Shown: positions 4,536-12,566 of the stretch, one piece after another | Numbering within the stretch: position 1 is the stretch's first letter | How the letters are laid out: every line of letters begins with the position of its first letter | Assembly: GCA_900769635.1 (NCBI GenBank) | Contig: CAAGHJ010000015.1 | Span: 1-13,607 of the forward strand | Origin: Bacilli bacterium | GTDB taxonomy: Bacteria; Bacillota_I; Bacilli_A; RF39; UBA660 | DNA length: 13,607 nucleotides | Direction of reading: 5' to 3' | Position numbers and translations under genes: made by a program | The notes under the pieces: model-generated | What the model saw: only the letters and a program-made list of their open reading frames with translations | Database searches by the model: none | What the model was told of the DNA's origin: nothing

Positions 4536-6869
4536 TTAATTACCTTCGCCGGGTTTTGTAGTCATAAGTTTATATAGTTTAGTATTTGTTGGAAATTTAT
4601 TTATAAATGGAACTAATGAACTGCCTACTTTTAATAGTCCTTGTCCTGCTCCTACATTTGTGATATAACCCATTTGTAGTTCTGATATATTAAGTAATTT
4701 TGCTAGTTCTAATCTATCGGTACTAGCCTGATTTAACATTACTATAAACTCACTATTAGCTAACATTGTTCTAGCAGTATGACTTTGTAATAAATCATCA
4801 ACATTCTGTGTTATACCAGTACAATATGCACCATACTTTCTCACACGCTTCCATAAAGTGAATAGGAAGTTAGCAGAATACTCGTGTTGAAATAATAGAT
4901 AAATTTCATCAATAAAAATAAAGGTATTTCTACCTTTACTCCTGTTTGTGGTTATTCTATTTAAAATACTATCAAGAACTACTAACATACCAATAGGTAA
5001 TAATTGCTTTCCTAAATCTAAAATGTCATAGCACAATAATCTGTTATTAGTATCAACATTTGTGTTTTTAGCAAAGGTATTTAAACTACCATTTGTAAAT
5101 AGTTCAATCGCTAACGCAATTTCTTTTGCTTCTGGTTCATTTTGTTTTAATAATTCTTCTCTAAAATCTTGTAATGTTGGTGGAACACCTTGATAATTTC
5201 CTTGTTGATAATGTCTATAAACCGAAGCAGTACATCTATCTATAATACTTTTTTGCTTTGGTCCAAGATTATTTCCACCAATCAACTGTTCACATAGAGA
5301 AAGTATAAACTCTGATTTCAAAATTACTGGGTTAGCACCATCTCCATATTCACTATTTAAGTCCATAGCATTTATATGATTATTACTTGTTGCAGATATA
5401 TGAATTACCTCTCCACCAAGGGCATTTATCAACTGTGAATACTCACGCTCTGGATCAATAATTATTACATCTGCATTAGGGTCACGAAGTATTACTGATA
5501 CAATTTCGTTCTTTCCAGTAAATGATTTACCAGAGCCAGAAACTCCAAGAATAAACGAATTACCATTTAATAATTGTCGTCTATCTGCAATAATCATATT
5601 TTTACTTATAACATTTTGACCATAATAAATTCCGTTTTCGTGATTTATCTCTTGTACTCTAAAAGGTATAAATACTGCTAGACTTTCAGTAGTCAAAGTT
5701 CTTAATGCGTCTATTTTTCTAACTCCAAATGGCATTACTGTATTTAGTCCATCCATTTGTTGATATTTAAGTATTGAGAACTGACATAAATGTTTTCTAG
5801 CAGTAGTTAATAGACTTTCAGTATCATTATCTAATTGTTCCTTACTATCTGCCGTATGCACCATTGTTAATACACTTAAAAACATTCTTTGGTCACGAGT
5901 TGTTAAATCATCTAAAAACTCTTTTGATTCAATTCTTTGTTGTTCTAAATCATAAGGTATTACTGCACTAAAATTATTATTAGAGTTTTGTCTTCTTTGC
6001 CAGTTAGTTATATTCGTTTCAACACCTAATCTTCTATTCTCTACCTCTCTAACAGCCTCGTCCATAGGAACTGGTATGACATCAATACTCATCATCATAT
6101 TTCTGTTTAAATCTGTAAGTTCTGCTACCATATTGTCCTTAATATAACTTGCATATTCTTTTAAGAAAATGACTCTACCATATTTCTTACCCATTTTAAA
6201 ATAATCTTTTTCAAACTCAAAACTATCAGGGCATATAAAATCTTTAAAACTATGTCCTTTTTTCATATTTTGTATCATATCAAAAGTAAAAGCATTTTCT
6301 TCTCCTTGTCTATAAAAATCGTGACATAGTCTTAATCTATCTTCTGCCTCTAATTCAATACATTTTGAACCTAGTTGTGAAAAGTGATTTATTAAATCAG
6401 CACTAATTCTTGTAAAATAGTTTCTTGCTTCTTCTACACTTTTTTTATTAACAGAAACTGTTATAAATTTTTCTTGTGTGATTCCGTTTGCTCCTGTTGC
6501 TTTATCTAAAAGCATTTTATTATATTCTTTCCTATATTCATCTAACTTGTCATTAGATAATGGTAATAAAATATTTTTTTCAAAATCTATTTTGTTTAAT
6601 CTTCTATTTAATATAGTTATTTTAGTGGTTGCTCCTGTATCAAATGAGTTTAATAACTCACTATATTCTAAAAACATACCCTCTTTATCTACCCTACTTG
6701 CAACTGCATAGTTTATATCAGTAAATCGGTAACATTTTGAATATTTATTTTTTCCTACTTGAAATATTCCATCTTGCCATATTCTAGTAACAGGTATAAC
6801 ATCTTGTATTCCTTTTGGAACTACAAATGCTTCTTTATCTTGTTTGAATAGTGTTCTTAATGTCTTCAC
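4536..6869 (-). CDS. virB4: VirB4-type conjugation ATPase (CD1110 family)
   Basis: About 777 residues. The energising ATPase of the type IV secretion channel at the inner face of the membrane. The N-terminal half (to about 400) is the VirB4/TraE-like domain. The RecA-like C-terminal half has Walker A GVSGSGKS (about 442-449), VIIIDPEREY (about 468-477), Walker B FIFIDE (about 650-655) and the downstream TGITQNVDDLL motif (about 685-695), all intact. Length fits the family. GTG at 6878 directly abuts AGGAGG and is too close; the GTG at 6869, 9 bases further, is the better start. The 5' end overlaps the PrgI-like gene by about 35 bases, suggesting translational coupling. Confidence 0.93.
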   Translation of the reverse strand: MKTLRTLFKQDKEAFVVPKGIQDVIPVTRIWQDGIFQVGKNKYSKCYRFTDINYAVASRVDKEGMFLEYSELLNSFDTGATTKITILNRRLNKIDFEKNILLPLSNDKLDEYRKEYNKMLLDKATGANGITQEKFITVSVNKKSVEEARNYFTRISADLINHFSQLGSKCIELEAEDRLRLCHDFYRQGEENAFTFDMIQNMKKGHSFKDFICPDSFEFEKDYFKMGKKYGRVIFLKEYASYIKDNMVAELTDLNRNMMMSIDVIPVPMDEAVREVENRRLGVETNITNWQRRQNSNNNFSAVIPYDLEQQRIESKEFLDDLTTRDQRMFLSVLTMVHTADSKEQLDNDTESLLTTARKHLCQFSILKYQQMDGLNTVMPFGVRKIDALRTLTTESLAVFIPFRVQEINHENGIYYGQNVISKNMIIADRRQLLNGNSFILGVSGSGKSFTGKNEIVSVILRDPNADVIIIDPEREYSQLINALGGEVIHISATSNNHINAMDLNSEYGDGANPVILKSEFILSLCEQLIGGNNLGPKQKSIIDRCTASVYRHYQQGNYQGVPPTLQDFREELLKQNEPEAKEIALAIELFTNGSLNTFAKNTNVDTNNRLLCYDILDLGKQLLPIGMLVVLDSILNRITTNRSKGRNTFIFIDEIYLLFQHEYSANFLFTLWKRVRKYGAYCTGITQNVDDLLQSHTARTMLANSEFIVMLNQASTDRLELAKLLNISELQMGYITNVGAGQGLLKVGSSLVPFINKFPTNTKLYKLMTTKPGEGN

Positions 6870-7215
6870 TATTTTCACCCTCCTTTTCTAATTTATCTTT
6901 TAATAATTCGTAGTAAAAATTAACTGGTTTAAAAGTTAGATTCTTTGGTATTAAAAACTCTGATTTAATATAGGCGTATAAAAACTTTTCGACTGTCATA
7001 CCGTTATAAGTTACAAAACCTATTGCAGCAAAAGGTGCAGCACCTAATATACATACCCAAGACAAAGTTTCTATTCCAAAGTGTCCTTTTAATAAAAAGT
7101 ATAATAATACTGCTACACCACAAGCCAATATAGAAAAAACGAACTGTCTTAATGACAGTCCGAAGAAAATGCTTTCTGTATAGTTTCTTATTTCCCTATT
7201 TATTTTTACTTCCAT
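6835..7215 (-). CDS. PrgI family protein (VirB3-like channel component)
   Basis: 126 residues. It opens MEVKINREIRNYTESIFFGL, the characteristic PrgI start, followed by two membrane segments (about 23-42 and 48-70), then 'GMTVEKFLYAYIKSEFLIPK' and a charged cytoplasmic tail. PrgI proteins take the VirB3 position and sit just before virB4, as here. The ATG has AGGTAGGT before it, a moderate site. The 3' end overlaps virB4. Family call is strong. Confidence 0.9.
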   Translation of the reverse strand: MEVKINREIRNYTESIFFGLSLRQFVFSILACGVAVLLYFLLKGHFGIETLSWVCILGAAPFAAIGFVTYNGMTVEKFLYAYIKSEFLIPKNLTFKPVNFYYELLKDKLEKEGENSEDIKNTIQTR

Positions 7216-7221
7216 TTGTAC

Positions 7222-8418
7222 CTACCTTTCTTTGTCCTTTTTATTTTTATCAAATGTGTTTGCAAGATTTCCACCGGACAATACTTTATTAAAATCTTGC
7301 TTTGCTTTTGAAATATTTTCGTTATAATAATAGCCATACGCCCAGTCAATTTTTTTATCAGTGATTTTATAGTTAAATGCAATAATATATTCTTTACTAT
7401 TGTCTTGCATTGTTTTTTCAATTAAAGCAACTGGTTGCTTATTTCTATAACCTAAATCTATAACATACATACCACCATCAAGCATTCTAGTAGTATCTCT
7501 ATCAATTGTTTCTCCAATAAATAAACTGTGTTGTTCTCTTATGAAATCCTTGTTATCATTTACCCAACTTTCTAACATTTCATAAGAAGAATATTTTTCA
7601 TTTTTGTATTCTTCGCTCTTTAAAAATTCCCCTGCAATCATATCGCAGAAATCATAACTAACATCATTTTCTGGTGTTGATGATTTTGAAAGCATATCAT
7701 TTAATAAGTCGTATCCTAATACAAATGTGAAATATGCCTTTTCACTTTCTATAACAGTTTTATCAATATAAAACTCATCTATATAATCTCTAACATTTTG
7801 TTTTAATCCAATAGTATTTAGTGAAACTGTTTCTATTTCTTCCTTTTTGTCATAATCTTGTTCATTTTCATATATATGGACAATGTTTTCTTTTGGATTA
7901 TCCAAATTTAAGTCATCAGCCTCTATAATATAACCTTTATATTTCATAGTATCATTTATTGCTAGTCCTTCAAAATATTGCATAACATCTGGTGTATCAA
8001 AACCAGTCTTTTTATCCAAATATTCTTTTGTAATTCCATTGTCTGCACAATATTGTAGATATGCTTGAACTCCATCTTTGTAATCAATATCTTCTGGATA
8101 TAACTCGTGAATAGAGTTCCAAATAGAATAGTGAACTTCATCAGTCATATAGCCAATTCTTTTACCTTCTTCTAAATAGTTATAGATATAATAATCAAAA
8201 TTATAATCCCACTCTGGAACTTCAAGATACCCTCCATCATACTCCTTAGTAAAAGGTGTAAACTCTATTGCTTCACCATAATCATCACTTGCTAATACAA
8301 AAATATTATCATTATCTGGATCATACAAAATATAATCAATGTGTTTATTTTGATGTTCCATTGAATCTTTTAAAAAAGTTTCTATATCATTTTTTATTTT
8401 TTCTATCTTTTCGTTCAT
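7222..8418 (-). CDS. Unknown, very acidic protein inside the channel gene cluster
   Basis: 398 residues, soluble: no signal peptide or membrane segment. It is strongly acidic (I count about 84 Asp/Glu against about 44 Lys/Arg), concentrated in residues 28-120 (about 23 acidic, 4 basic). Features: 'QAYLQYCADNGITKEYLDKKTGFDTPDVMQYF' region (118-149), 'MKYKGYIIEADDLN' (158-171), and a C-terminal segment (about 342-380) with aromatic-rich WAYGYYYNENISKAKQDF, a style I associate with accessory proteins of Tn1549-like elements but cannot name. The ATG has AAGGAGGTG with good spacing; gaps are 11 bases to the virB6-like gene and 6 to prgI, so it is cotranscribed. The usual order is virB6-like then prgI with nothing between. 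An anti-restriction DNA mimic or a channel regulator are guesses only. Confidence 0.6.
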   Translation of the reverse strand: MNEKIEKIKNDIETFLKDSMEHQNKHIDYILYDPDNDNIFVLASDDYGEAIEFTPFTKEYDGGYLEVPEWDYNFDYYIYNYLEEGKRIGYMTDEVHYSIWNSIHELYPEDIDYKDGVQAYLQYCADNGITKEYLDKKTGFDTPDVMQYFEGLAINDTMKYKGYIIEADDLNLDNPKENIVHIYENEQDYDKKEEIETVSLNTIGLKQNVRDYIDEFYIDKTVIESEKAYFTFVLGYDLLNDMLSKSSTPENDVSYDFCDMIAGEFLKSEEYKNEKYSSYEMLESWVNDNKDFIREQHSLFIGETIDRDTTRMLDGGMYVIDLGYRNKQPVALIEKTMQDNSKEYIIAFNYKITDKKIDWAYGYYYNENISKAKQDFNKVLSGGNLANTFDKNKKDKER

Positions 8419-8429
8419 TTGACACCTCC

Positions 8430-9266
8430 TTATAATCCCATCATTTCACGAACGACTCTATCAGATAATTTTATTGTTCCTACAAGCACTAACATATTGA
8501 AAATTAACTCTCCAATATATTTCCACACCTGCGTGACTGCTGCCGCATTTGCGTCCACTACTGGTGGTGAACTTGCAAATAAAGAGAATATAATACAAGA
8601 TAAGACTATAATTGCTCCCTCTAAGCAAACGGCACAATAAGATTTAATAAAACTCTTCCCAACACTTTGTGTAGGTTCTCCTGCAAAAGTAGATAACGGT
8701 ATCGGTGCTATTGCAGTATAAAGATATAACTTAAAGAATCTTCCATAAACAGTCATTATCATTATGAAAGATAATACTGTAATAAATAAGCCACCAATTA
8801 GTGTGACTGCCCATAGTGGTATGGATTCAAAGAAACCACATTTTTCTACTGCCGTTATAATTTCTTGTGGTAATGTTGTGCTTGTTGCTCCACCTAGTCC
8901 TGAAGCCTGAATAATTGTAGATATAACTCCTTGAACTATCTTAAATAATGAAAGCATTAAATCAAGTCCGTACGTTACCACTATCTTTGCGATTGCGAAT
9001 CGTATAAATAATTTAATAGCGTGTTCCGGTTTCTTTACTTCTGTTATAGAGCCACAAGTTTTCATTACACCAACTACAAAGAATAAAACTAACAATGCAA
9101 GACCAATGGCTTGAACAGCACCGTGAATATTTAGAATTACATTCCAAATACTTCCTCCTTTAAAAGTTTCCGGAGTTTGCGTAACTAATTGCCATATTTC
9201 TCCTAACTTTGAGTTCCAAGTATCAAGTGCATTTTGTAAATTTTGCACTACCCAATTATCGCTCAA
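8430..9266 (-). CDS. VirB6/TrbL-like channel membrane protein (CD1112 family)
   Basis: About 278 residues. A soluble or amphipathic N-terminus (to about 40, 'NLQNALDTWNSKLGEIWQLV') is followed by about six hydrophobic segments (near 47-68, 88-112, 150-180, 185-200, 210-235, 255-272), as in polytopic VirB6/TrbL proteins that form the inner-membrane part of the DNA channel. It follows the Maff2-like gene and precedes the rest of the channel genes, the expected place. GTG at 9275 overlaps the AGGAGG ribosome site; TTG at 9266 (MSDNWVVQ...), 8 bases after it, is the likely start. A hairpin in the 5' leader may attenuate its expression. Confidence 0.88.
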   Translation of the reverse strand: MSDNWVVQNLQNALDTWNSKLGEIWQLVTQTPETFKGGSIWNVILNIHGAVQAIGLALLVLFFVVGVMKTCGSITEVKKPEHAIKLFIRFAIAKIVVTYGLDLMLSLFKIVQGVISTIIQASGLGGATSTTLPQEIITAVEKCGFFESIPLWAVTLIGGLFITVLSFIMIMTVYGRFFKLYLYTAIAPIPLSTFAGEPTQSVGKSFIKSYCAVCLEGAIIVLSCIIFSLFASSPPVVDANAAAVTQVWKYIGELIFNMLVLVGTIKLSDRVVREMMGL

Positions 9267-9296
9267 TATTAACACCTCCTTGTAAAAATAAGATGA

Positions 9297-9321
9297 GGAC
9301 GAGTAGAATATTTACTCGCCC
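9297..9321 (-). promoter_or_regulatory. Hairpin between the Maff2-like and virB6-like genes
   Basis: On the minus strand GGGCGAGTA and TACTCGTCC form a 9-bp stem with one G-U pair and a 7-base loop, followed by a T-rich but interrupted stretch (CATCTTATTTTTA). It lies in the only real gap (67 bases) of the channel gene set. It could be a partial terminator or an RNA end-stabiliser that raises pilin-like transcript over the rest of the operon. Confidence 0.6.
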
Positions 9322-9333
9322 TTTGATAATCGC

Positions 9334-9678
9334 TTAACCTGTAATCATATTTAAAATTTCTTTTGCAAATGTGATAACAATACCACCTGCAACTGTCAAG
9401 AAACCATTGGCTCTTTGACTAGGGTCGTGACTCTTTAATGACAACCCTACTTGAACTATACCAAAGCCTAGTAAAATCATACCTATTGCTCTAATTAGTC
9501 CGAAGATAAAGTTAGATAAGTTATTTACAACAGTCATTGGATCATCTGCTGCTAAAACATTCACACTTGTTCCAATGGTTATTGCAAAAAGACTTACTCC
9601 TAATACATAAGCCTTAAATAATTTCTTTCCTTTACTACTCATTTTTAATTGTTTACTATTTTTATTCATAAATTTCAT
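9334..9678 (-). CDS. Maff2 family small membrane protein (VirB2-like)
   Basis: 114 residues. The basic N-terminus and a hydrophobic stretch (about 27-43) end in NVLAADD, a plausible signal-peptidase site. Two more membrane segments follow (about 55-77 and 93-110) with a short polar loop containing SHDPSQRANGF. Size, loop and position directly after virD4 and before virB6 match the Maff2/VirB2-like subunits of Tn1549-type elements, which would line or build the channel. The ATG at 9678 overlaps the virD4 stop as ATGA, so coupling is likely. AGGAG is only 1 base from that ATG and 10 from the ATG at 9669, so either start is possible; an AAAGGA further upstream could serve the first. Confidence 0.88.
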   Translation of the reverse strand: MKFMNKNSKQLKMSSKGKKLFKAYVLGVSLFAITIGTSVNVLAADDPMTVVNNLSNFIFGLIRAIGMILLGFGIVQVGLSLKSHDPSQRANGFLTVAGGIVITFAKEILNMITG

Positions 9679-11474
9679 TCTCCTTTTCCTTTAAAATAGT
9701 CTTCTACCTCTTCCGAAGTAATCAATTCATAGTCATTTGCTATATCTTCAATTTCTGTGAAATCATAGTTATCTACATTTTCATCAATACTAATTGAAGC
9801 AATAGCATTTTCTGTTCCTCCGTGTAAGTAAGGTTTTTCTTTCCCATCAGTAGTAAATGCCACATTAGGGTGTTTTAAAATATCATACTTAAAGTCCATT
9901 ATTGGTCTTTCTCCTCTTATAAAAAGAATTGCATATTTATTATCAAGTAACCTTACTTCATCAGGAGTTAATAACTCTCTACCACTTATTTGATAGTTAG
10001 TTGAATAATTGCCACTTCTACCACTTGATTTACCATAAGTATTAGTATCAATTGTTTCTTTCCCCAAGAGTTCTGAAACATATTTGTGCGTAGATTGCTC
10101 GTTTCCTCCTAGGTAAAGAAATTCATCGCAATTTCCTACTATTGACTCCCATTGTTTCTCAAAAAGTGCTTTCAACTGTGCAAGATTTTGAAGAATAATA
10201 GATACTGAAACTTCTCTTGAACGCATAACCGAAAGTATCTTATCAAAGTCATCTGGAAGTGATACATTGGCAAACTCGTCCATTATGAAATGAACGTGTA
10301 CTGGTAAACTTCCTCCGTATTTATGGTCTGCCAAAAAAAACAACTGCTGAAACAGTTGCGTATATAAAATGCTAACTAGAAAGTTAAAGCTCGTATCATT
10401 ATCTGGTATAAGTGCAAATAATGCTGTTTTCTTTTCTCCTAATGATGGTAAATCTAATTCATCAGTAGCAGTTAAAGAAGCCAAACTTTCTAGGTTAAAT
10501 TTTTCTAATCTTGCAGCCAAAGTAATCTGAATAGATTTCAATGTTTTAGCAGAACCACTATGATAATCACGATAATACTTAACTGCAATATGTTCTGGTT
10601 CTCTTTCTTCTAATCTATTAAATAAAACATCTAATGGACTTACATAAGCATCATCATCTTCGTGTACTTCTCCTGCTCGAAGTAATTCCATTACCATTGG
10701 AAAGTTTTGTTCATCCTCTGGGGCTTCGTATTTAAGATAAAATACAAGTGCTAGTAGTAACATACTTGCAGCCGTATCCCAGAACGGGTCATTAGATTGG
10801 CTACCCTTTGGTGTTGTTGACTTAAATAAATTGGTTACAAGTTTTTGAACATCATTGTCATTTTTTAGGTAAACGAACGGATTGTAGCAATGACTCTTTT
10901 CCATATTTATTAAGTCTAATACTTTTACCTCATAACCTTTCTTCTTCAATAGTTTGCCTGTGTCCCTCACAATTTCGCCCTTGGGGTCTAAAATTACCAT
11001 TGAGGTATTGCATTGCATTACATTTGGTTTGCAATAAAATCTTGTCTTTCCTGCTCCACTACCACCACAGACTAAAACATTTAGATTTCTTCTATGCTTT
11101 TTTCCATTTAACCCTATACAAACATTTTGAGTTAATAACTTATTTCTATCCATAGGTAGTTGTTTGTACTTTTTATTTATCTCATTTGCATTTCCCCACC
11201 TTGCAGAGCCGTGTTCTTCTCTCCTACGGTAATTCTTTTTAGTAGATAAATAAATTGTAATTGCCATTACATAGCCAATAATAAATATTATTATTACTTT
11301 TATTGAACTATCACACCAAGTAATATGAAAAGGATTACCAATAACACCTGAAAAATCTTTCATTATTTGTGGTAATCCTCCATTTACTGATGGTGCAATT
11401 AAAAGTGCTAACCATATTGTCGGTATTAGTCCAAGACAATACAACCACTTTGGATAACTAGAATCTGTATTCAT
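9675..11474 (-). CDS. virD4: VirD4/TraG-type coupling protein
   Basis: 599 residues. It links the relaxase-DNA complex to the secretion channel and energises transfer. There are two N-terminal membrane segments (about 11-29 and 58-76), then 'EEHGSARWGN' (86-95), a conserved entry in this family, Walker A GGSGAGKT (137-144), ILDPKGEIVR (161-170), Walker B FIMDEF (396-401) and a later IILQNLAQL (426-434). All catalytic motifs are intact, and the length fits family members of Tn1549-like elements. The C-terminal 60 residues are acidic. The ribosome site GAGGAG is only 2 bases from the ATG, so translation may depend on coupling with the 67-residue gene it overlaps by 17 bases. Its DNA carries an internal terminator-like hairpin at 10333-10358. 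Confidence 0.95.
   Translation of the reverse strand: MNTDSSYPKWLYCLGLIPTIWLALLIAPSVNGGLPQIMKDFSGVIGNPFHITWCDSSIKVIIIFIIGYVMAITIYLSTKKNYRRREEHGSARWGNANEINKKYKQLPMDRNKLLTQNVCIGLNGKKHRRNLNVLVCGGSGAGKTRFYCKPNVMQCNTSMVILDPKGEIVRDTGKLLKKKGYEVKVLDLINMEKSHCYNPFVYLKNDNDVQKLVTNLFKSTTPKGSQSNDPFWDTAASMLLLALVFYLKYEAPEDEQNFPMVMELLRAGEVHEDDDAYVSPLDVLFNRLEEREPEHIAVKYYRDYHSGSAKTLKSIQITLAARLEKFNLESLASLTATDELDLPSLGEKKTALFALIPDNDTSFNFLVSILYTQLFQQLFFLADHKYGGSLPVHVHFIMDEFANVSLPDDFDKILSVMRSREVSVSIILQNLAQLKALFEKQWESIVGNCDEFLYLGGNEQSTHKYVSELLGKETIDTNTYGKSSGRSGNYSTNYQISGRELLTPDEVRLLDNKYAILFIRGERPIMDFKYDILKHPNVAFTTDGKEKPYLHGGTENAIASISIDENVDNYDFTEIEDIANDYELITSEEVEDYFKGKGE
10333..10358 (-). promoter_or_regulatory. Terminator-like hairpin inside virD4
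   Basis: On the coding (minus) strand CAACTG and CAGTTG form a perfect 6-bp stem around a 6-base loop, followed at once by eight T. It encodes Gln-Leu-Phe-Gln-Gln-Leu-Phe-Phe. It has the form of a weak intrinsic terminator and, through T8, of a slippage site. Under normal translation it would be masked by ribosomes. Confidence 0.45.
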
Positions 11475-11661
11475 CTCTCCTCATAGACCTTGTGAGAACT
11501 TTTTTTTTAGGTGGGGCGTCAATGGCTCTTAATAAAACCTCATCAACATATTCTGTATCTTTGCCCTCTTTAATCATTTTATTTCTAAACTCATTTAAAG
11601 CATTGATAAGAATACCTAACTCGTATTTATCAAGTTCTAACACTTTAATTTCTTCTTTCAT
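11458..11661 (-). CDS. Small unknown protein upstream of virD4
   Basis: 67 residues, hydrophilic, mostly helical. Residues 8-30 read like a short helical hairpin, 'LELDKYELGILINALNEFRNK', then EGKDTEYVDEVLLRAI and a basic tail (PPKKKVLTRSMRRDEYRF). I recall short proteins of this shape next to coupling-protein genes in related elements but cannot name a family. ATG with TAGGAGGAAT before it, a strong site. It starts 8 bases after the ArdC-like gene and its end overlaps virD4 by 17 bases, so it is certainly in the operon and its translation may drive that of virD4. Confidence 0.75.
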   Translation of the reverse strand: MKEEIKVLELDKYELGILINALNEFRNKMIKEGKDTEYVDEVLLRAIDAPPKKKVLTRSMRRDEYRF

Positions 11662-11669
11662 AATTCCTC

Positions 11670-12560
11670 CTATCTTTCGTATTCCTTATTTTTTTGTGCT
11701 TTTGAAATAGTTTCAAAATATGCACTCATTCTAGTATTTATATCTTCCATATTGCTACGCATAGAAGTTAATTCATTTCTTACCTCACTAGCACTCATAT
11801 TTTTAAATACATCTGGAATAGTGTTGATATTTATATCTGACACATCAATTCCATATTTCTTACATAACATATATGAAGTAGATTCACATTTAAAATTATC
11901 TAGTTCAGCATTTCCTGTTTCTGCAAGTGCAGACCTAGTTAGTTCTTTTGCAAGTTGTTTAAATATTGTTGGAGTTTCTCCACCCCTTTTAACATATAAA
12001 ACATTATCTTCCTTATTCCATAGTGCAACTTTATCACTATTTGGAATTTCATCTACTGCCTTTATATCAACAGGACAGTCTTTTAAAAGAGCCGTTAATT
12101 TTACTCTATCATCATAATTGATAGTTCTTGGCTTTTGTGTAGATGTTGTTTGTGATATATCAAACATTTTCTTAACATTATATGAAATAGCAGAACTACC
12201 ATCTGACCTTGTATAAGAATCTCCCGGTTCTAATATCTTAATACCATTTGCACCTTTCTTTATAAATGCTCCGGATTCTTTCCAATCATCAAATTCTTTT
12301 ATTTGTGTAGCATTATGATAAGTCGCAGATATTACAAGTGCATTACCAACAGAATATTTGTCGAATCTTCCTTGAACATCTAGGTATTGTTTATACTTGT
12401 TAATATCTGTTTTTATCTCGTCTGCTGTTTTGTCCATTAAATCATATACTTCTTGTCTTTCTTGTTGCTTTTTTTCTCTCCAAGCATTTTTATCAAAAGA
12501 TTTATTTGATTTAGTGATATTACTATTAGCATTAGCCATTATTTGGTCAAAATCATTCAT
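11670..12560 (-). CDS. ArdC-like ssDNA-binding protein with a degenerate metalloprotease domain
   Basis: 296 residues. Residues about 35-140 match the ArdC N-terminal domain: FDKYSVGNALVISATYHNAT (66-85), IKEFDDWKESGAFIKKGANG (87-106) and IKILEP (107-112). ArdC proteins bind single-stranded DNA and protect incoming DNA from restriction. The second half (about 150-245) has the outline of the ArdC zinc protease domain, but the place of HELxH reads LAKELTRS (203-210): both His are replaced (Lys205, Arg209), with Glu206 kept, and the later ligand region reads FKCESTSYMLCKKYGID. Catalysis by zinc is therefore unlikely. A helical tail (255-296) follows. Upstream GAGGG is a weak ribosome site; the gene starts 6 bases after the pcfB-like stop. 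Confidence 0.75.
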   Translation of the reverse strand: MNDFDQIMANANSNITKSNKSFDKNAWREKKQQERQEVYDLMDKTADEIKTDINKYKQYLDVQGRFDKYSVGNALVISATYHNATQIKEFDDWKESGAFIKKGANGIKILEPGDSYTRSDGSSAISYNVKKMFDISQTTSTQKPRTINYDDRVKLTALLKDCPVDIKAVDEIPNSDKVALWNKEDNVLYVKRGGETPTIFKQLAKELTRSALAETGNAELDNFKCESTSYMLCKKYGIDVSDININTIPDVFKNMSASEVRNELTSMRSNMEDINTRMSAYFETISKAQKNKEYER

Positions 12561-12566
12561 ATTCTA

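Noticed and set aside
7206..7421. Minus-strand frame overlapping the end of the 398-residue gene
   Set aside because: Different frame within a well-supported gene, Lys/Ile-rich composition, no ribosome site.
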